A stretch of DNA of 64,000 nt from Rhizobium terricola (GCF_012927355.1 NZ_JABBGK010000002.1:1012758-1076757); one strand, 5' to 3'; counted from the first letter of the stretch, positions 44,406 through 54,565 are shown. The notes: generated from the letters alone by a model not told the origin. Made by a program: numbers and translations.

Positions 44406-44906
44406 ATGGCAAAGACCCATGTAAAAATGGTGGTGAACGGGATCGAGGTCGAAGGCCTCGTCGAGCCACGCACGCTTCTGATCCACTTCATCCGTGAACA
44501 ACTGCTGCTGACCGGAGCCCATATCGGTTGCGAGACGACCCATTGCGGCGCCTGCACCGTCGACATCGACGGCAAGTCGGTGAAGAGCTGCACCTTGTTC
44601 GCCGTCCAGGCGAACGGGGCCGCCGTGACGACAATCGAGGGCATGGCCAACCCGGACGGCACGCTTTCGGCGCTGCAGGAAGGCTTCCGGCAGATGCATG
44701 GCCTGCAATGCGGCTTCTGCACGCCGGGCATGATCATGCGGGCGCACCGCCTGCTGCAGGAAAACCCGAACCCCACCGAAGAGGAGATCCGCTTCGGCAT
44801 CGCCGGCAACCTGTGTCGCTGCACGGGATACCAGAACATCGTCAAGGCGATCCAGTACGCCGCCGCCAAGATCAACGGCACCGAGTTCCAGGAGGCAGCA
44901 GAATGA
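44406..44906 (+). CDS. coxS: Carbon monoxide dehydrogenase small [2Fe-2S] subunit CoxS
   Basis: A 166-residue protein with two [2Fe-2S] clusters. The N-terminal plant-type cluster uses Cys42, Cys47, Cys50 and Cys62 ([13 protein letters not shown]). The C-terminal cluster uses Cys102, Cys105, Cys137 and Cys139 ([18 protein letters not shown]). All eight are at the positions known for Oligotropha CoxS. It carries electrons from the Mo-Cu site of CoxL to the FAD of CoxM. The stop overlaps the coxL start (ATGA). Confidence 0.96.
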   Translation: MAKTHVKMVVNGIEVEGLVEPRTLLIHFIREQLLLTGAHIGCETTHCGACTVDIDGKSVKSCTLFAVQANGAAVTTIEGMANPDGTLSALQEGFRQMHGLQCGFCTPGMIMRAHRLLQENPNPTEEEIRFGIAGNLCRCTGYQNIVKAIQYAAAKINGTEFQEAAE

Positions 44907-47323
44907 ACGACATGACTCCCACGCGGGAACAGAGAGAAGCCCGCCTCGAAGGCATGGGCTGCAAGCGCAAGCGCGTCGAGGACATCCGCTTCACCCAGGG
45001 CAAGGGTAATTACGTCGACGACGTGAAGCTGCCCGGCATGCTGCATGGCGATTTCGTCCGCTCGCCGCATGCGCATGCGCGCATCGTGTCGATCGACACC
45101 GAAAAGGCCCTGAAGGTGCCGGGCGTGCTCGCGGTCATCACCGCGGAGACGCTCAAGACCGTCAATCTCGCCTGGATGCCGACGCTCGCCGGTGACGTGC
45201 AGATGGTGCTGGCCGACGGCAAGGTGTTGTTCCAGAACCAGGAGGTCGCCTTCGTCGTCGCCACGGACCGCTACGCGGCCGATGACGGTATTGCAGCAGT
45301 CGAGGTCGAATACGAGGCGCTGCCGCCGCTGATCGATCCATTCACCTCAATGGATGCCGATGCGCCGGTGCTGCGCGAGGATCTCGCGGGCAAGACGGAA
45401 GGGGCGCACGGCCCCCGCAAGCATCACAACCATATCTTCGAGTGGACCGTCGGCGACCGCGAACTGACCGATGCGGCCTTCGCCAAGGCGGATGTGACGA
45501 TCAAGGAGATGATCTCCTATCATCGTACCCATCCCTCGCCGCTCGAAACCTGCCAGTGCGTCTGCTCCTTCGACAAGATCAAGGGCGAGCTGACCATCTG
45601 GGGCACGTTCCAGGCGCCGCACGTCATTCGCACCGTCGTGGCGCTGATCTCCAAGATCCCCGAGCACAAGATCCATGTGATCGCGCCGGATATCGGCGGT
45701 GGCTTCGGCAACAAGGTCGGCGCCTATCCGGGCTATATCTGTGCGGCTGTCGCCACCATCGTCATCGGCAAGCCGGTGAAATGGGTCGAGGACCGGATGG
45801 AAAACCTCACCACCACCTCCTTTGCCCGCGACTACCACATGACGACCGAGATCGCCGCGACCAAGGAGGGCAAGGTCACAGGCCTTCGCGTGCACGTTCT
45901 GGCCGACCATGGCGCCTTCGACGCCTGCGCCGACCCGTCGAAATGGCCGGCCGGCTTCATGAACATCGTCACGGGGTCCTACGACTTCCCCGTGGCGCAT
46001 CTGGCCGTCGACGGCGTCTATACCAACAAGGCGCCGGGCGGGGTTGCCTATCGCTGCTCCTTCCGCGTGACGGAAGCGGCCTACTGCATCGAGCGCGGCA
46101 TGGACATCCTGGCGCAGAAGCTCGGCATGGACCCGGCGGAACTGAGGCTCAAGAACTTCATCAAGGCAGAGCAGTTTCCCTATCACTCGGCGCTCGGCTG
46201 GGAATATGATTCGGGCGATTATCACACCGCCATGAAAAAGGGCATGGAGACCATTGAATATGCCGGCCTGCGCCGCGAACAGGCGGCTAAGCGCGAGGCG
46301 TTCCAGCGTGGCGAGACCCGCGAGATCATGGGGATCGGCGTCTCCTTCTTCACCGAGATCGTCGGTGCAGGCCCGTCGAAGAATTGCGACATCCTCGGCA
46401 TCGCCATGTTCGACAGTTGCGAGATCCGCCTGCATCCGACCGGTGCCGGCATCGCCCGCATGGGTACCAAGAGCCAGGGCCAGGGCCACGAGACGACCTG
46501 GGCGCAGATCATCGCCACAGAGATCGGCATTCCCGCCGACGACATCATGGTCGAGGAGGGCAACACCGATACTGCTCCTTATGGCCTCGGCACCTATGGC
46601 TCGCGTTCGACGCCGGTGGCGGGGGCCGCGATTGCCCTTGCCGCGCGCAAGATCCGCGCCAAGGCGCAGATGATCGCCGCCTACCTGCTCGAAGTGCATG
46701 AAGGCGATCTCGAATGGGACGTCGACGGCTTCAGGGTCAAGGGACTGCCCGAGAAGTACAAGTCGATGAAGGACATCTGCTGGGCGGCCTATAATTCGGT
46801 ACCGCCGGGCATGGAGCCGGGCCTGGAGGCGGTCAGCTACTATGATCCGCCGAACATGACCTACCCCTTTGGCGCCTATTTCTGCGTGATGGACATCGAT
46901 GTCGATACCGGGGTCTACAAGATCCGCCGTTTCTACGCGCTGGACGATTGCGGCACCCGCATCAACCCGATGATCATCGAGGGCCAGGTGCATGGCGGGC
47001 TGACCGAGGCCTTTGCCATCGCGATGGGCCAGGAGATCCGCTACGACGCCACCGGCAACGTGCTTGGCGGCTCGTTCATGGACTTCTTCATTCCGACGGC
47101 GGTCGAGACCCCGCACTGGGAAACCGACTATACCGTCACCCCCTCGCCGCATCATCCGATCGGAGCCAAGGGTGTAGGCGAAAGTCCGAATGTCGGCGGC
47201 GTGCCGGCGTTTTCCAACGCCGTCAACGACGCCTTCTCCTTCCTCGGCTCGACCCATATCCAGATGCCGCATGATTTCTGGCGCAACTGGGAAGCCGCGA
47301 AACGCCTTGGCGTCACGGGGTAA
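44903..47323 (+). CDS. coxL: Carbon monoxide dehydrogenase large subunit CoxL, form I (Mo-Cu)
   Basis: A 806-residue molybdopterin subunit that oxidises CO with water to CO2. The active-site loop is [10 protein letters not shown]; the AYxCSFR form with Cys385, which holds the copper, is diagnostic of true (form I) CO dehydrogenase as against form II or xanthine-dehydrogenase-like relatives. Other marks are [25 protein letters not shown] and the glutamate of [12 protein letters not shown] near the C-terminus. ATG 44903 overlaps coxS by four bases. A longer frame to 44528 is antisense-like readthrough of coxS and is rejected. Confidence 0.96.
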   Translation: MNDMTPTREQREARLEGMGCKRKRVEDIRFTQGKGNYVDDVKLPGMLHGDFVRSPHAHARIVSIDTEKALKVPGVLAVITAETLKTVNLAWMPTLAGDVQMVLADGKVLFQNQEVAFVVATDRYAADDGIAAVEVEYEALPPLIDPFTSMDADAPVLREDLAGKTEGAHGPRKHHNHIFEWTVGDRELTDAAFAKADVTIKEMISYHRTHPSPLETCQCVCSFDKIKGELTIWGTFQAPHVIRTVVALISKIPEHKIHVIAPDIGGGFGNKVGAYPGYICAAVATIVIGKPVKWVEDRMENLTTTSFARDYHMTTEIAATKEGKVTGLRVHVLADHGAFDACADPSKWPAGFMNIVTGSYDFPVAHLAVDGVYTNKAPGGVAYRCSFRVTEAAYCIERGMDILAQKLGMDPAELRLKNFIKAEQFPYHSALGWEYDSGDYHTAMKKGMETIEYAGLRREQAAKREAFQRGETREIMGIGVSFFTEIVGAGPSKNCDILGIAMFDSCEIRLHPTGAGIARMGTKSQGQGHETTWAQIIATEIGIPADDIMVEEGNTDTAPYGLGTYGSRSTPVAGAAIALAARKIRAKAQMIAAYLLEVHEGDLEWDVDGFRVKGLPEKYKSMKDICWAAYNSVPPGMEPGLEAVSYYDPPNMTYPFGAYFCVMDIDVDTGVYKIRRFYALDDCGTRINPMIIEGQVHGGLTEAFAIAMGQEIRYDATGNVLGGSFMDFFIPTAVETPHWETDYTVTPSPHHPIGAKGVGESPNVGGVPAFSNAVNDAFSFLGSTHIQMPHDFWRNWEAAKRLGVTG

Positions 47324-47334
47324 GCGGATGCCTG

Positions 47335-47404
47335 GCCCCTCATCCCGCTGCCGCGACCTTCTCCCCGCAAGCGGGGAGAAAGAGCCGGCAGGCGGATGAG
47401 GGGC
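47335..47404. repeat. RIME-like palindromic element between coxL and coxD
   Basis: GCCCCTCATCCCGC then CCTTCTCCCCGCAAGCGGGGAGAA, closing with GGCGGATGAGGGGC, so that the outer ends also pair. It is a short form of the elements at 11376 and 32979 and separates the structural genes coxMSL from the maturation genes coxDEFG. Confidence 0.75.
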
Positions 47405-47411
47405 ATCCTGG

Positions 47412-48317
47412 ATGGCGAGTGAAAGAGACAGTGCGACCATGACCACGCTAGACCGCGACGACATCGCTTCCCGTCTTTCGGCTGCCGGCTACATTGCCGA
47501 CGGCGAGCTGGCGACGGCGATCTCCCTCATGGCCTTTCTCAAACGACCCTTGCTCCTCGAGGGCGAGGCCGGGGTCGGCAAGACAGCAGTGGCGGCTGCC
47601 CTTGCCGACCTCTACGACACCAGGCTCATCCGGCTGCAATGCTATGAAGGGCTCGACCAGTCGGCGGCGCTCTACGAATGGAATTACCAGCGGCAATTGC
47701 TGGCGATCCAGGCGCATCAGGGCCGCGGCGCGGTCGAGATCGAGGACGAGATCTTTTCCGAAAAATACCTGCTGGAGCGGCCGCTGCTGGCGGCGATCCG
47801 CCAGCCGAAGGCGCCGGTCCTGCTGATCGACGAGGTGGACCGGGCGGACGAGGAGTTCGAGGCCTTCCTGCTCGAAGTGCTCTCCGAATTCCAGGTCTCC
47901 ATTCCCGAACTCGGCACGATTGGCGCGACAACCATTCCGCATGTGGTGCTGACCTCGAACGGAACGCGCGAGCTTTCCGATGCGCTGCGCCGCCGCTGTC
48001 TCTACCACTATGTCGACTATCCCGAGCCCGACCGCGAGGCGCGCATCATCATGTCCCATCTTGCCGGGATCGGTGCATCGCTGTCTTTACAGATCGCCCG
48101 GATGGTTGAGGCGATCCGCAAGGAGGACCTTCGAAAGGTCCCGGGGGTTGCCGAAACGCTTGATTGGGCGGCCGCACTGCTCGGGCTCGACCTGCGCGAC
48201 CTGCACGACAATCCTGAGGCTGTGCACCAGACACTGCTTTGTCTCCTGAAGACACGGGAGGACCGGACGCGGATCGGTCGCGAAGTCACCGAACGATTGC
48301 TGGGGAGGGTCGCATGA
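47412..48317 (+). CDS. coxD: CoxD, MoxR-type AAA+ ATPase for CO dehydrogenase maturation
   Basis: A 301-residue AAA+ protein: Walker A LLEGEAGVGKTAVA (about 57-70), Walker B VLLIDEVDRADEEF, and sensor region VVLTSNGTRELSDALRRRC. CoxD in Oligotropha helps build the copper-sulfur centre of CoxL. ATG 47412 is at the edge of the RIME-like repeat, whose GAGGGG may serve as its ribosome site; ATG 47439 (292 residues) is the alternative and begins closer to the conserved part. It overlaps coxE by four bases. Confidence 0.93.
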   Translation: MASERDSATMTTLDRDDIASRLSAAGYIADGELATAISLMAFLKRPLLLEGEAGVGKTAVAAALADLYDTRLIRLQCYEGLDQSAALYEWNYQRQLLAIQAHQGRGAVEIEDEIFSEKYLLERPLLAAIRQPKAPVLLIDEVDRADEEFEAFLLEVLSEFQVSIPELGTIGATTIPHVVLTSNGTRELSDALRRRCLYHYVDYPEPDREARIIMSHLAGIGASLSLQIARMVEAIRKEDLRKVPGVAETLDWAAALLGLDLRDLHDNPEAVHQTLLCLLKTREDRTRIGREVTERLLGRVA

Positions 48318-49519
48318 GCTGCTGCGGCCAGCCGATGAACGAGGACGAAATGGACGCCGTCTCCGGGCTGGTCTCGGAAAAGCTCTCGGCCTTCCTGAGG
48401 ACATTGCGCGACAATGCCTTCGCCGTCGGGCTCTCCGAGGGCAAGGACGCGGCAGCGTTGATGGCGGCAGGCTATGCCTCAAAACCCTCTCTGATGCGGC
48501 AGGCCTTCAAACAGCTGTTCTGCGCGCGCAAGAGCGAATGGCTACGCTTCGACGGCCTGTTCGACGCCTTCTGGCTTGGCAAGCACGTGCGTGGGCGCTC
48601 CGCCATTTCCGGTTCGCCGATGCCGACGGCCAATCCCTCACTCAAGACACTGCAGGACCGGGAGGCGACAGCCTCAGGCAACGAGGCGACCGACCAGGTA
48701 CCGTCCTCCGGCGATGAGGGGATTGACCAGTCCGGCGAGGGCCGGATGGAGGGAGCTTCGGTGATCGACAACATCGCCGCAACCGATTTTCGCAAGCTTG
48801 CCAATCCGGACGAAGTCGAGCGCGCCCATGCTGTCGCCGCCCAGCTGGCGCGTGCCATGCAGGCGCGCCTGACGCGGCGCGATCTCGCACGCAGACACGG
48901 CTATCGCATCGACCTGCGCCGCACCATCCATCGCAATATCGGCCACGGCGGTGTGCCCGTTTCGCTGGTGATGCGCCGGCGCCGGCAGAAACCGCTGAGA
49001 CTGGTGCTGCTGCTCGACGCTTCCGGCTCGATGAGCATGTATACCGGTGTCTTCCTGCGCTTCATCCACGGCGTGCTGGACAGTTTTCGCGAAGCGGAAG
49101 CATTCCTTTTCCACACCCATCTCGCCCATGTCTCGGACGCGATGAAGGAGCGCGACCCGGCCCGGGCACTCGATCGGCTGTCGATCATGGCGCGGGGGGC
49201 CGGCGGCGGGACGCGGATCGGCGACTGTCTCGCGGACTTCAACCGGCACCATGCGGCCCGGGTCATTCACTCGCGAACCTGCGTGATGATCGTCTCCGAC
49301 GGCTATGAGACCGGGGATGCATCAAGGCTCGGCGAGGAGATGGCGGCACTCGGACGGCGCTGCCGGCGCATCGTCTGGCTGAACCCGATGATCGGCTGGG
49401 ACGGTTATGCGCCGGAGGCCGCGGGGATCAAGGTCGCCCTGCCCCATGTCGATCTCCATGCGCCCGCCCATTCGCTGGAGAGCCTCGCGGCACTTGAACC
49501 CTATCTGGCCCGACTGTGA
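48314..49519 (+). CDS. coxE: CoxE, von Willebrand A-domain maturation protein
   Basis: A 401-residue protein with a C-terminal VWA domain carrying the metal-ion site LLLDASGSMSMYTG (DxSxS) and ARGAGGGTRIGDCLADF. The N-terminal half (about 1-200) has a charged linker around residues 100-150. Known CoxE works with CoxD and CoxF in assembling the Mo-Cu site. ATG 48314 overlaps the coxD stop; the longer frame from 48239 is readthrough of coxD. The AAA+/VWA gene pair is the usual chaperone arrangement. Confidence 0.93.
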   Translation: MSCCGQPMNEDEMDAVSGLVSEKLSAFLRTLRDNAFAVGLSEGKDAAALMAAGYASKPSLMRQAFKQLFCARKSEWLRFDGLFDAFWLGKHVRGRSAISGSPMPTANPSLKTLQDREATASGNEATDQVPSSGDEGIDQSGEGRMEGASVIDNIAATDFRKLANPDEVERAHAVAAQLARAMQARLTRRDLARRHGYRIDLRRTIHRNIGHGGVPVSLVMRRRRQKPLRLVLLLDASGSMSMYTGVFLRFIHGVLDSFREAEAFLFHTHLAHVSDAMKERDPARALDRLSIMARGAGGGTRIGDCLADFNRHHAARVIHSRTCVMIVSDGYETGDASRLGEEMAALGRRCRRIVWLNPMIGWDGYAPEAAGIKVALPHVDLHAPAHSLESLAALEPYLARL

Positions 49520-49530
49520 AGGAGGCAACC

Positions 49531-50364
49531 ATGACCATGCATATCGACGTGATGGACCTCGTGGCCAAGCTTAAATCCTCGGAAGAGGCGTTCGTGCTGG
49601 CGACCGTGGTCAGAACTGTCTCGGTGACGGCCGCGAAGGCGGGGGCAAAGGCGATCATCAGGCCGGATGGCACCATCGCCGCCGGCTGGATCGGAGGCGG
49701 TTGCGCACGGGGAGCGGTGCTGCGTGCGGCGACCCAGTCGCTGCGCGACGGCAAGGCCCGGCTCGTCTCGATCCAGCCTGGCGACCTGCTTGCCGATCTC
49801 GGTGTCAAGCCCGGCGAGGCGCGCGAAGGTGTCCAGTTCGCCCGCAACATGTGCCCGAGCCAGGGAACCATGGATGTCTTCATCGAGCCGGTTCTGCCAA
49901 GACCGACGCTCGTCGTGTTCGGTGCAAGCCCGGTTGCCCTGGCGCTCGTCTCGCAGGCGCGTCCGCTCGGCTTCAACGTGACATTGGCCGCTCCGATGGA
50001 CGACCTCGTCGAGACGACGGATGCCGACCATGTGGTGGACGGTTACGGGATCGACCCAGACGCTCCGGGTGAGCGCTACCTGGTCGTCTCGACCCAAGGA
50101 CGCGGCGACGAGGCGGCCCTCAAGGCCGCGGTCGCGGCAAGGGCTGATTATATCGGCTTCGTCGGCAGCCATCGGAAGATGGCGGCTCTGAAGCAGGAAC
50201 TTGCCGAAGATGGCGTCAGCTTGACCGCCCTCGACCACGTCAAGGGTCCGGCAGGGCTCGACCTAGGAGCCATCACCCCGGAAGAGATCGCGCTTTCAGT
50301 TCTCGCGGAAATCATTTCAATCCGTCGCCGCGGTCAGCGCGACGAAACGGCACAACAGGCCTAA
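49531..50364 (+). CDS. coxF: CoxF, XdhC-family maturation protein
   Basis: A 277-residue XdhC/CoxI family protein. It has an N-terminal XdhC domain (EEAFVLATVVRTVSVTAAKAGAKA, GGGCARG) and a C-terminal Rossmann domain (PTLVVFGASPVALALVSQA, YIGFVGSHRKMAAL). Relatives bind molybdenum cofactor and deliver it in sulfurated form. ATG 49531 has a strong AAGGAGG six to seven bases upstream and is preferred over the GTG at 49516 overlapping coxE. coxG follows after 18 bases. Confidence 0.92.
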   Translation: MTMHIDVMDLVAKLKSSEEAFVLATVVRTVSVTAAKAGAKAIIRPDGTIAAGWIGGGCARGAVLRAATQSLRDGKARLVSIQPGDLLADLGVKPGEAREGVQFARNMCPSQGTMDVFIEPVLPRPTLVVFGASPVALALVSQARPLGFNVTLAAPMDDLVETTDADHVVDGYGIDPDAPGERYLVVSTQGRGDEAALKAAVAARADYIGFVGSHRKMAALKQELAEDGVSLTALDHVKGPAGLDLGAITPEEIALSVLAEIISIRRRGQRDETAQQA

Positions 50365-50382
50365 GGGAAGAGGAACGACATC

Positions 50383-50841
50383 ATGGACATGAGTGGCAGC
50401 GAGCGGATCGAAGCGCCGATCGAGACGGTGTGGCAGGCATTGAACGACCCCGAAATCCTGCGGCAGGCGATCCCCGGCTGCGAGAGCCTGGAGAAGACCT
50501 CAGACACGAACATGACTGCGAAGGTCGTCTTGAAGATCGGTCCGATCAAGGCGAAGTTCGAGGGCGCCGTCGAGCTGCAGAACCTCAATCCGCCGCATTC
50601 CTACACGATTGCCGGCGAAGGCAAGGGTGGTCTCGCCGGTTTTGCCAAGGGCGGTGCAGACGTCTCTCTTGCCGCCGACGGTGCGGATGCGACGATCCTG
50701 ACCTACACGGTCAAGGCCGAGGTCGGCGGCAAGATCGCCCAGCTCGGCTCGCGGCTGATCGACTCGACCTCGAAGAAACTCGCGGGCGAGTTCTTCTCGA
50801 AGTTTGGCGAACTGGTCGGGAACTCCGTCGCCGCCGCCTGA
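50383..50841 (+). CDS. coxG: CoxG, SRPBCC-fold carbon monoxide dehydrogenase subunit G
   Basis: A 152-residue CoxG-family protein: GSERIEAPIETVWQALNDPE at the start, IPGCESLEK, and GEGKGGLAGFAKGGADVSL. The START-like fold ends at GELVGNSVAAA. Oligotropha CoxG, as I recall it, is longer and has a C-terminal membrane helix that recruits CO dehydrogenase to the inner membrane; no such helix is present here. It is the last cox gene of the cluster and converges on glpK with a 49-bp gap. Confidence 0.92.
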   Translation: MDMSGSERIEAPIETVWQALNDPEILRQAIPGCESLEKTSDTNMTAKVVLKIGPIKAKFEGAVELQNLNPPHSYTIAGEGKGGLAGFAKGGADVSLAADGADATILTYTVKAEVGGKIAQLGSRLIDSTSKKLAGEFFSKFGELVGNSVAAA

Positions 50842-50890
50842 GGAACGTAGCGCCCCGCCATGGCCCGACGGCCGAGGGGAAGCGTTCTTG

Positions 50891-52387
50891 TCAGCTATGT
50901 TTGGTAAGGCAGCGCGCGACGCAGTCGCGCCAACCGGCGATAGCTGTCCGGCGCTCGTCATCGGCCATGTCGGGTTCGAAACGGCGGTCGCGCTTCCAAT
51001 GCTCGGCAAAGCCTTGTCGATCCGGCCAGATGCCGGCGCGTGAGCCGGCGAGCCATGCCGCGCCGAGCACGGTCGTCTCGAGGATCTGCGGCCGGTCGAC
51101 GGGGGCCGCCAGAATGTCGGCGAGGCGTTGCATCGTCCAGTCCGAGGCAACCATGCCGCCGTCGACGCGCAGCACGGTCCTGTCGCTTGCGCCGTGCCAA
51201 TCCTTCTTCATCGCTTCCAGCAGGTCGTGGGTCTGGTAGGCGACGCTTTCGAGCACCGCCCGGGCGAACTCGGCCGGACCGGTGTTGCGCGTCATGCCGA
51301 ACATGGCGCCGCGCGCCTCCGCGTCCCAGTAGGGCGCGCCGAGGCCGGTGAAGGCGGGGACCAGATAGACGCGCTGATGCGGATCCGCCTTGGCCGCCAG
51401 TCCGTCGGTCTCGGCGGAGCTGCCAATGAAGCCGAGACTGTCGCGCAGCCATTGCACGGCAGCACCCGCAATGAAGATCGAGCCTTCCAGCGCGTAGGTG
51501 GTTTCGCCGCCCAGCCGATAGGCGATGGTCGTCAGCAGCCTGTTCGACGAGGCAACGCGGTCGGAACCGGTGTTGAGGAGCGCAAAGCAGCCGGTGCCAT
51601 AGGTAGATTTCATCATGCCTGGTTCGAAGCAGGCATTGCCGATCACGGCCGCCTGCTGGTCGCCGGCAACGCCGAGGATCGGGATTTCGGCGCCGAAGAC
51701 TTCCTGGTCGGTCACGCCGAAGTCGTCGGCGCAATCCTTGACCTCGGGCAGCATGGCGCGCGGGATCTGCAGAATCTCGAGAAGTTCGTCGTCGAAGCGG
51801 TTTTCGCCGATGTCATAGATCAGCGTGCGCGAGGCATTGGTGGCGTCGGTTGCATGAACCCGGCCGGCGGTCATCTTGAAGATCAGCCAGCTGTCGACCG
51901 TGCCGAAGCAGATCTCACCCTTCTCCGCGCGGGCGCGCAGGCCTTCGACCTGATTCAGCACCCAGGCGAGCTTGGTTCCGGAGAAATACGGATCGAGCAA
52001 AAGCCCGGTCTTCTCGGTGAATTTCGGTTCCAGCCCCCTGGCCTTCAGCTCCTCGCAAAAGCGGGCGGTGCGGCGATCCTGCCAGACGATCGCCCTGTGG
52101 AGCGGCTCACCGGTCCGACGATCCCAGACCACCGAGGTCTCGCGCTGGTTGGTAATGCCGATCGCGGTGATGTCCCTGAGGGTAATGCCTGCCTTGGCGA
52201 CAGCCATGCGGCTTGTCGAAAGCACGCTCTGCCAGATTTCCTCGGCGTCATGCTCGACCCAGCCGGAATTGGGGAAAAACTGGGTAAATTCCTGCTGGGC
52301 GACGCCTACGATGCGCATGTCCTGGTCGAAAACCATGGATCGGGTCGAGGTGGTTCCCTGGTCGATTGCCAGAATGTATCCGCTCAT
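50891..52387 (-). CDS. glpK: Glycerol kinase GlpK
   Basis: A 498-residue FGGY kinase, close to the 502 residues of E. coli GlpK. It has [18 protein letters not shown] at the start, [31 protein letters not shown] split over two strands, and [18 protein letters not shown]. It phosphorylates glycerol to glycerol-3-phosphate for GlpD. It is the last gene of the leftward glp operon, 76 bases after glpV, with a strong hairpin in between that may reduce its expression or protect the upstream mRNA. Confidence 0.96.
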   Translation of the reverse strand: MSGYILAIDQGTTSTRSMVFDQDMRIVGVAQQEFTQFFPNSGWVEHDAEEIWQSVLSTSRMAVAKAGITLRDITAIGITNQRETSVVWDRRTGEPLHRAIVWQDRRTARFCEELKARGLEPKFTEKTGLLLDPYFSGTKLAWVLNQVEGLRARAEKGEICFGTVDSWLIFKMTAGRVHATDATNASRTLIYDIGENRFDDELLEILQIPRAMLPEVKDCADDFGVTDQEVFGAEIPILGVAGDQQAAVIGNACFEPGMMKSTYGTGCFALLNTGSDRVASSNRLLTTIAYRLGGETTYALEGSIFIAGAAVQWLRDSLGFIGSSAETDGLAAKADPHQRVYLVPAFTGLGAPYWDAEARGAMFGMTRNTGPAEFARAVLESVAYQTHDLLEAMKKDWHGASDRTVLRVDGGMVASDWTMQRLADILAAPVDRPQILETTVLGAAWLAGSRAGIWPDRQGFAEHWKRDRRFEPDMADDERRTAIAGWRDCVARCLTKHS

Positions 52388-52410
52388 CGGGCTTGGTCTC
52401 CTTGGATGAA

Positions 52411-52439
52411 GACCGGGGCGCGTGGTTCGCGCCCCGGTC
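52411..52439 (-). terminator. Intercistronic hairpin between glpV and glpK
   Basis: A perfect 12-bp stem, GACCGGGGCGCG (52411-52422) and CGCGCCCCGGTC (52428-52439), with a five-base loop. On the minus strand it follows the glpV stop by 24 bases and is followed by TTCATCC rather than a T-run, so partial termination or mRNA protection is more likely than full termination. Confidence 0.65.
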
Positions 52440-52463
52440 CTTTGTCATGCTAACGAGGGACGA

Positions 52464-54185
52464 TTACTTCTGCCAGCTCTTGACCAGTTCGTCATAGTTG
52501 ACGGTCATCGGCTTTTCCTTCTCGTTCTCGACCTTCAGCTGCGGAGCAAGGTTGCCCTTTGCGACCGCATCCTTGTTCCAGTACTCGAGGTCATGCTCCT
52601 CGGCGAGCTTCGGACCGATGTCGCCCTGAACGCCGGCGCGTTCGAGGCGCTGCAGGACCTTTTCCTGCTCGGCGCAAAGCGAGTCCATGGCTTCCTGCGC
52701 GGTTTTCGCACCCGAGGATGCGTCGCCGATCGCCTGCCACCACAGCTGGGCCAGCTTCGGATAGTCCGGAACGTTCGTGCCGGTCGGCGACCACTGGACG
52801 CGAGCCGGCGAACGATAGAACTCGATCAGGCCGCCGAGCTTCGGAGCGCGGTCGGTGAAGCTCTGATGCTGGATGGTCGACTCGCGGGTCAGCGTCAGAC
52901 CGACATGGCTCTTCTTGACGTCAACCGTCTTCGAGGTGACGAACTGGGCATAGAGCCAGGCCGCCTTCGCGCGATCGTCCGGAGTGGACTTCAGGAGCGT
53001 CCAGGAACCCACGTCCTGATAACCGAGCTTCATGCCGTCCTTCCAGTAGACGCCATGCGGCGACGGCGCGAAACGCCACTTCGGCGTACCGTCAGCGTTG
53101 ACCACCGGCAGGCCATCCTTGACGAGGTCGGCGGTAAACGCGGTGTACATGAACATCTGCTGGGCGATTTCGCCCTGCGACGGAACCGGGCCGGATTCCG
53201 AGAAGGTCATGCCGTTGGCGGCGGCCGGAGCATAGGCCTTCAGCCAGTCGAGGTACTTCTGGATGGCGTAGACCGAGGCGGGGCCGTTGGTATCGCCGCC
53301 GCGGGCGACGCAGGAGCCGACCGGACGCGAGTTTTCGTCAACCTTGATGCCCCACTCGTCGACCGGAAGACCGTTCGGCAGGCCCTTGTCGCCGTTGCCG
53401 GCCATGGACAGCCAGGCGTCGGTGAAGCGCCAGCCAAGCGACGGGTCCTTCTTGCCGTAGTCCATGTGACCATAGACCTTCTTGCCGTCGATCTCGCGGC
53501 CGGTGAAGAACTCGGCGATGTCCTCGTAAGCGGACCAGTTGACCGGAACGCCGAGGTCATAGCCGTACTTGGCCTTGAAGTCGGCCTTGTTCTTCTCGTC
53601 GTTGAACCAGTCGTAGCGGAACCAGTAGAGGTTGGCGAACTGCTGGTCGGGCAGCTGGTAGAGATCGCCGTCCGGAGCGGTGGTGAACTTCAGGCCGATG
53701 AAGTCGTTGAGGTCGAGGCCGGGATTGGTGACGTCCTTGCCTTCGTTTGCCATCCACTTGGTGAGCGAGCGGGCCTGCTGGTAGCGCCAATGCGTGCCGA
53801 TCAGGTCCGAGTCGTTGACATAGGCGTCGTAGACGTTTTCGCCCGACTGCATCTGCGTCTGCAGCTTTTCGACGACGTCGCCTTCGCCGATCAGGTCGTG
53901 GGTGATCTTGATGCCGGTGATCGCGGTGAAGGCCGGAGCCAGAACCTTCGATTCATATTCATGGGTGGTGATGGTTTCAGAGACCACCTTGATTTCCATG
54001 CCGGCAAAAGGCTTCGCCGCATCGACGAACCACTGCATTTCCTTTTCCTGGTCGGCGCGTGTGAGCGTCGACATGTCGCCGACTTCCTTGTCCAGGAACT
54101 GTTTTGCTTCGTCCATACCGGCAAATGCGGAGCCGGTCATCGCCAGCAGCATGGCTGCAGTCGTCGTCAAAAGGTGCTTTCGCAT
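52464..54185 (-). CDS. glpV: Glycerol ABC transporter substrate-binding protein GlpV
   Basis: A 573-residue periplasmic protein with signal peptide MRKHLLTTTAAMLLAMTGSA and mature start near GMDEAKQFLDKE. It is larger than common sugar-binding proteins and matches the rhizobial GlpV type by size and operon position. It binds glycerol for GlpP/GlpQ. ATG 54185 begins the signal peptide. The substrate is assigned from the neighbouring glpK and glpD. An 82-bp gap separates it from glpU. Confidence 0.93.
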   Translation of the reverse strand: MRKHLLTTTAAMLLAMTGSAFAGMDEAKQFLDKEVGDMSTLTRADQEKEMQWFVDAAKPFAGMEIKVVSETITTHEYESKVLAPAFTAITGIKITHDLIGEGDVVEKLQTQMQSGENVYDAYVNDSDLIGTHWRYQQARSLTKWMANEGKDVTNPGLDLNDFIGLKFTTAPDGDLYQLPDQQFANLYWFRYDWFNDEKNKADFKAKYGYDLGVPVNWSAYEDIAEFFTGREIDGKKVYGHMDYGKKDPSLGWRFTDAWLSMAGNGDKGLPNGLPVDEWGIKVDENSRPVGSCVARGGDTNGPASVYAIQKYLDWLKAYAPAAANGMTFSESGPVPSQGEIAQQMFMYTAFTADLVKDGLPVVNADGTPKWRFAPSPHGVYWKDGMKLGYQDVGSWTLLKSTPDDRAKAAWLYAQFVTSKTVDVKKSHVGLTLTRESTIQHQSFTDRAPKLGGLIEFYRSPARVQWSPTGTNVPDYPKLAQLWWQAIGDASSGAKTAQEAMDSLCAEQEKVLQRLERAGVQGDIGPKLAEEHDLEYWNKDAVAKGNLAPQLKVENEKEKPMTVNYDELVKSWQK

Positions 54186-54267
54186 GGTTTTCCTCCCAAG
54201 GGTTTGCGATTGCAGTCTCTTTGCACTGAAGGACGACGGGCGCGACCCGCCATCCATTTTTCTTGCC

Positions 54268-54549
54268 TTAGACGAAGCGGAATACGCCGATCGCGTAGAC
54301 CACCGACAAGGCGAGAGCCCACCACAGGCTAGGACCTCCCAGTCCCAGCCATGCGAGGTGAATGAAGGCCGATCCGAGCAGCGAGATAAACAGGCGGTCG
54401 CCTCGCGTCGTTTCGAACCGAAGGATGCCGATGCGGGGATTGCCGCCCGGCGAGAAGTATTCCCAGACCGCCATGCCGGCGATCAGGGTGAAGATGCCGC
54501 CGAAGAACAGCGCCGTCGGCAGCGTCCATGCCATCCACGAGAAGTCCAT
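54268..54549 (-). CDS. glpU: GlpU, DUF2160 small membrane protein of the glycerol transporter
   Basis: A 93-residue membrane protein with hydrophobic helices at about 3-31 (MAWTLPTALFFGGIFTLIAG) and 55-90 (LFISLLGSAFIHLAWLGLGG, LWWALALSVVYAIGVF), and the motif PGGNPRIGILRFETTRGDRLF between them, the signature of DUF2160. It is always found in this glycerol operon in rhizobia, with unknown function. ATG 54549 follows GGGAGG by six bases and replaces a longer frame overlapping glpQ. Confidence 0.9.
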   Translation of the reverse strand: MDFSWMAWTLPTALFFGGIFTLIAGMAVWEYFSPGGNPRIGILRFETTRGDRLFISLLGSAFIHLAWLGLGGPSLWWALALSVVYAIGVFRFV

Positions 54550-54565
54550 CTTGAGCCTCCCTCTC

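Noticed and set aside
44903..47323. Reading CoxL as xanthine dehydrogenase or a form II relative.
   Set aside because: The AYRCSFR loop with its cysteine and the coxM-S-L-D-E-F-G order identify form I CO dehydrogenase.
45347..47464. A minus-strand frame of 705 codons opposite coxL.
   Set aside because: No recognisable protein; coxL on the plus strand is fully supported.
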